64,000 bases of DNA from Alkalibacterium sp. MB6. GTDB lineage: Bacteria; Bacillota; Bacilli; Lactobacillales; Carnobacteriaceae_A. Every line of letters begins with the position of its first letter. Position 1 is the stretch's first letter. The stretch is from positions 1 through 64,000 of the forward strand of contig NZ_PREX01000007.1 of NCBI RefSeq assembly GCF_009935905.1, given 5' to 3'. The position numbers and the translations under genes were made by a program. Positions 63,491 to 64,000 of this stretch are shown here, piece after piece. The notes under the pieces were generated by a model. It worked only from the letters and a program-made list of their open reading frames with translations, searched no databases and had not been told where the DNA came from.

Positions 63491-64000
63491 TTATCTAACT
63501 GCACAACGGTTTGGTCCGATTTCCATTTCACGTTGCTCATCTTTATCTGGATCTAATTTCCCCATATTAGTTTGCCTAATATTCTGATAAGCATTTGGCT
63601 GTGGAGGAAGGTTTTTTGTTACAGTAGAACGAAATTCTTCTTCACTCTCAATATTCAAACCATGATTATTTTCAAATAGAACGCCAAGTTTCTCAGCAAC
63701 ACTGCCGTCATCATTCAATTCGTCAACGATTATGAAATGTGCTGGAAGAACAGTTAATTCTTTAGGCAATTTTTTATAGGTATTATAAAGTGAGGATCTC
63801 AAGTCGCCGACCCAGTCCTCAGCCTTACCAGCCAAGTCTGGACGTCCGATTGAATCTACAAACAAGATATCACCTGACAGTAAATAAGCCTCGTCAATTA
63901 TAAACGATGTTGAACCAATTGTGTGACCTGGTGTATACAAGGCATTCACATTAATTCTGGACTCGCCGACTTTTATAGAAGTACCTTCTTCGAGCGGGTT
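63491..64000 (-). CDS. MBL-fold persulfide dioxygenase-like protein (partial)
   Basis: The frame stays open to the right edge, so only the C-terminal ~169 residues are seen. Visible parts: [12 protein letters not shown] (metal-binding His), [17 protein letters not shown] (metal-binding Asp), LPAHF and the C-terminal ending [11 protein letters not shown], typical of ETHE1/CstB/BlhA-type persulfide dioxygenases. No rhodanese domain follows the MBL fold, unlike staphylococcal CstB. It heads the operon with tusA and tauE. Confidence 0.85.
   Translation of the reverse strand, partial: NPLEEGTSIKVGESRINVNALYTPGHTIGSTSFIIDEAYLLSGDILFVDSIGRPDLAGKAEDWVGDLRSSLYNTYKKLPKELTVLPAHFIIVDELNDDGSVAEKLGVLFENNHGLNIESEEEFRSTVTKNLPPQPNAYQNIRQTNMGKLDPDKDEQREMEIGPNRCAVR

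Overview
The window reads as chromosome of a low-GC Gram-positive coccus or rod of the Lactobacillales. A halotolerant or alkaliphilic member of the Carnobacteriaceae (Alkalibacterium/Marinilactibacillus-like) is my best guess. The clues are lactic-acid-bacterial gene types (PepV, the copYBAZ layout, a MurNAc PTS operon), strongly acidic secreted proteins, and two osmoprotectant importers back to back. The genus is inferred from gene content only. No rRNA, tRNA or CRISPR array was recognised.

Layout. 1-3.1 kb: an ISL3-family insertion sequence with an 8-bp target duplication sits in the 3' end of a membrane-protein gene. Next come a MerR regulator and a second, decayed ISL3 relic. 3.1-9.6 kb: divergent uptake operons, ehuBCDA (ectoine/hydroxyectoine type) and opuAA-AB-AC (glycine betaine). 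9.6-11.6 kb: pcp and an unknown gene. 11.7-17.2 kb: copYBAZ copper-export operon with two cop boxes. 17.3-23 kb: racemase-family protein, PepV, and two tandem MATE transporters. 23-26.4 kb: a YtrA-type GntR repressor with an ABC transporter and a surface protein, preceded by a clear promoter and operators. 26.5-36.2 kb: trpS, an ABC exporter, a CPBP protease, an HD hydrolase, a PepSY lipoprotein, a hydrolase, and a decaying sugar ABC importer. 36.2-46 kb: K+ channel-like protein, diguanylate cyclase, a PLD-helicase-DUF3427/Nudix pair, and a three-gene acyltransferase/esterase/membrane cluster followed by 52-bp repeats. 46.1-50.4 kb: murR-murQ-murP-mupG for N-acetylmuramic acid recovery. 50.5-58.8 kb: housekeeping enzymes and an RsbQ-like hydrolase coupled to a PAS-GGDEF protein. 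59-64 kb: a relic of a secreted protease, then a sulfide/persulfide detoxification locus (CstR, rhodaneses, CoA-disulfide reductase, TauE, TusA, persulfide-dioxygenase-like MBL protein running off the right edge).

How it fits together. The cell imports compatible solutes, exports copper, handles reactive sulfur, and recycles its own wall sugar. Several loci are eroding by small indels, a stop codon and internal deletions: the IS transposase, the sugar importer and the secreted protease. The most interesting pieces for follow-up are the RsbQ/PAS-GGDEF pair, the YtrA-like ABC operon, the PLD-helicase/Nudix pair and the CstR locus with its promoter-embedded operator.
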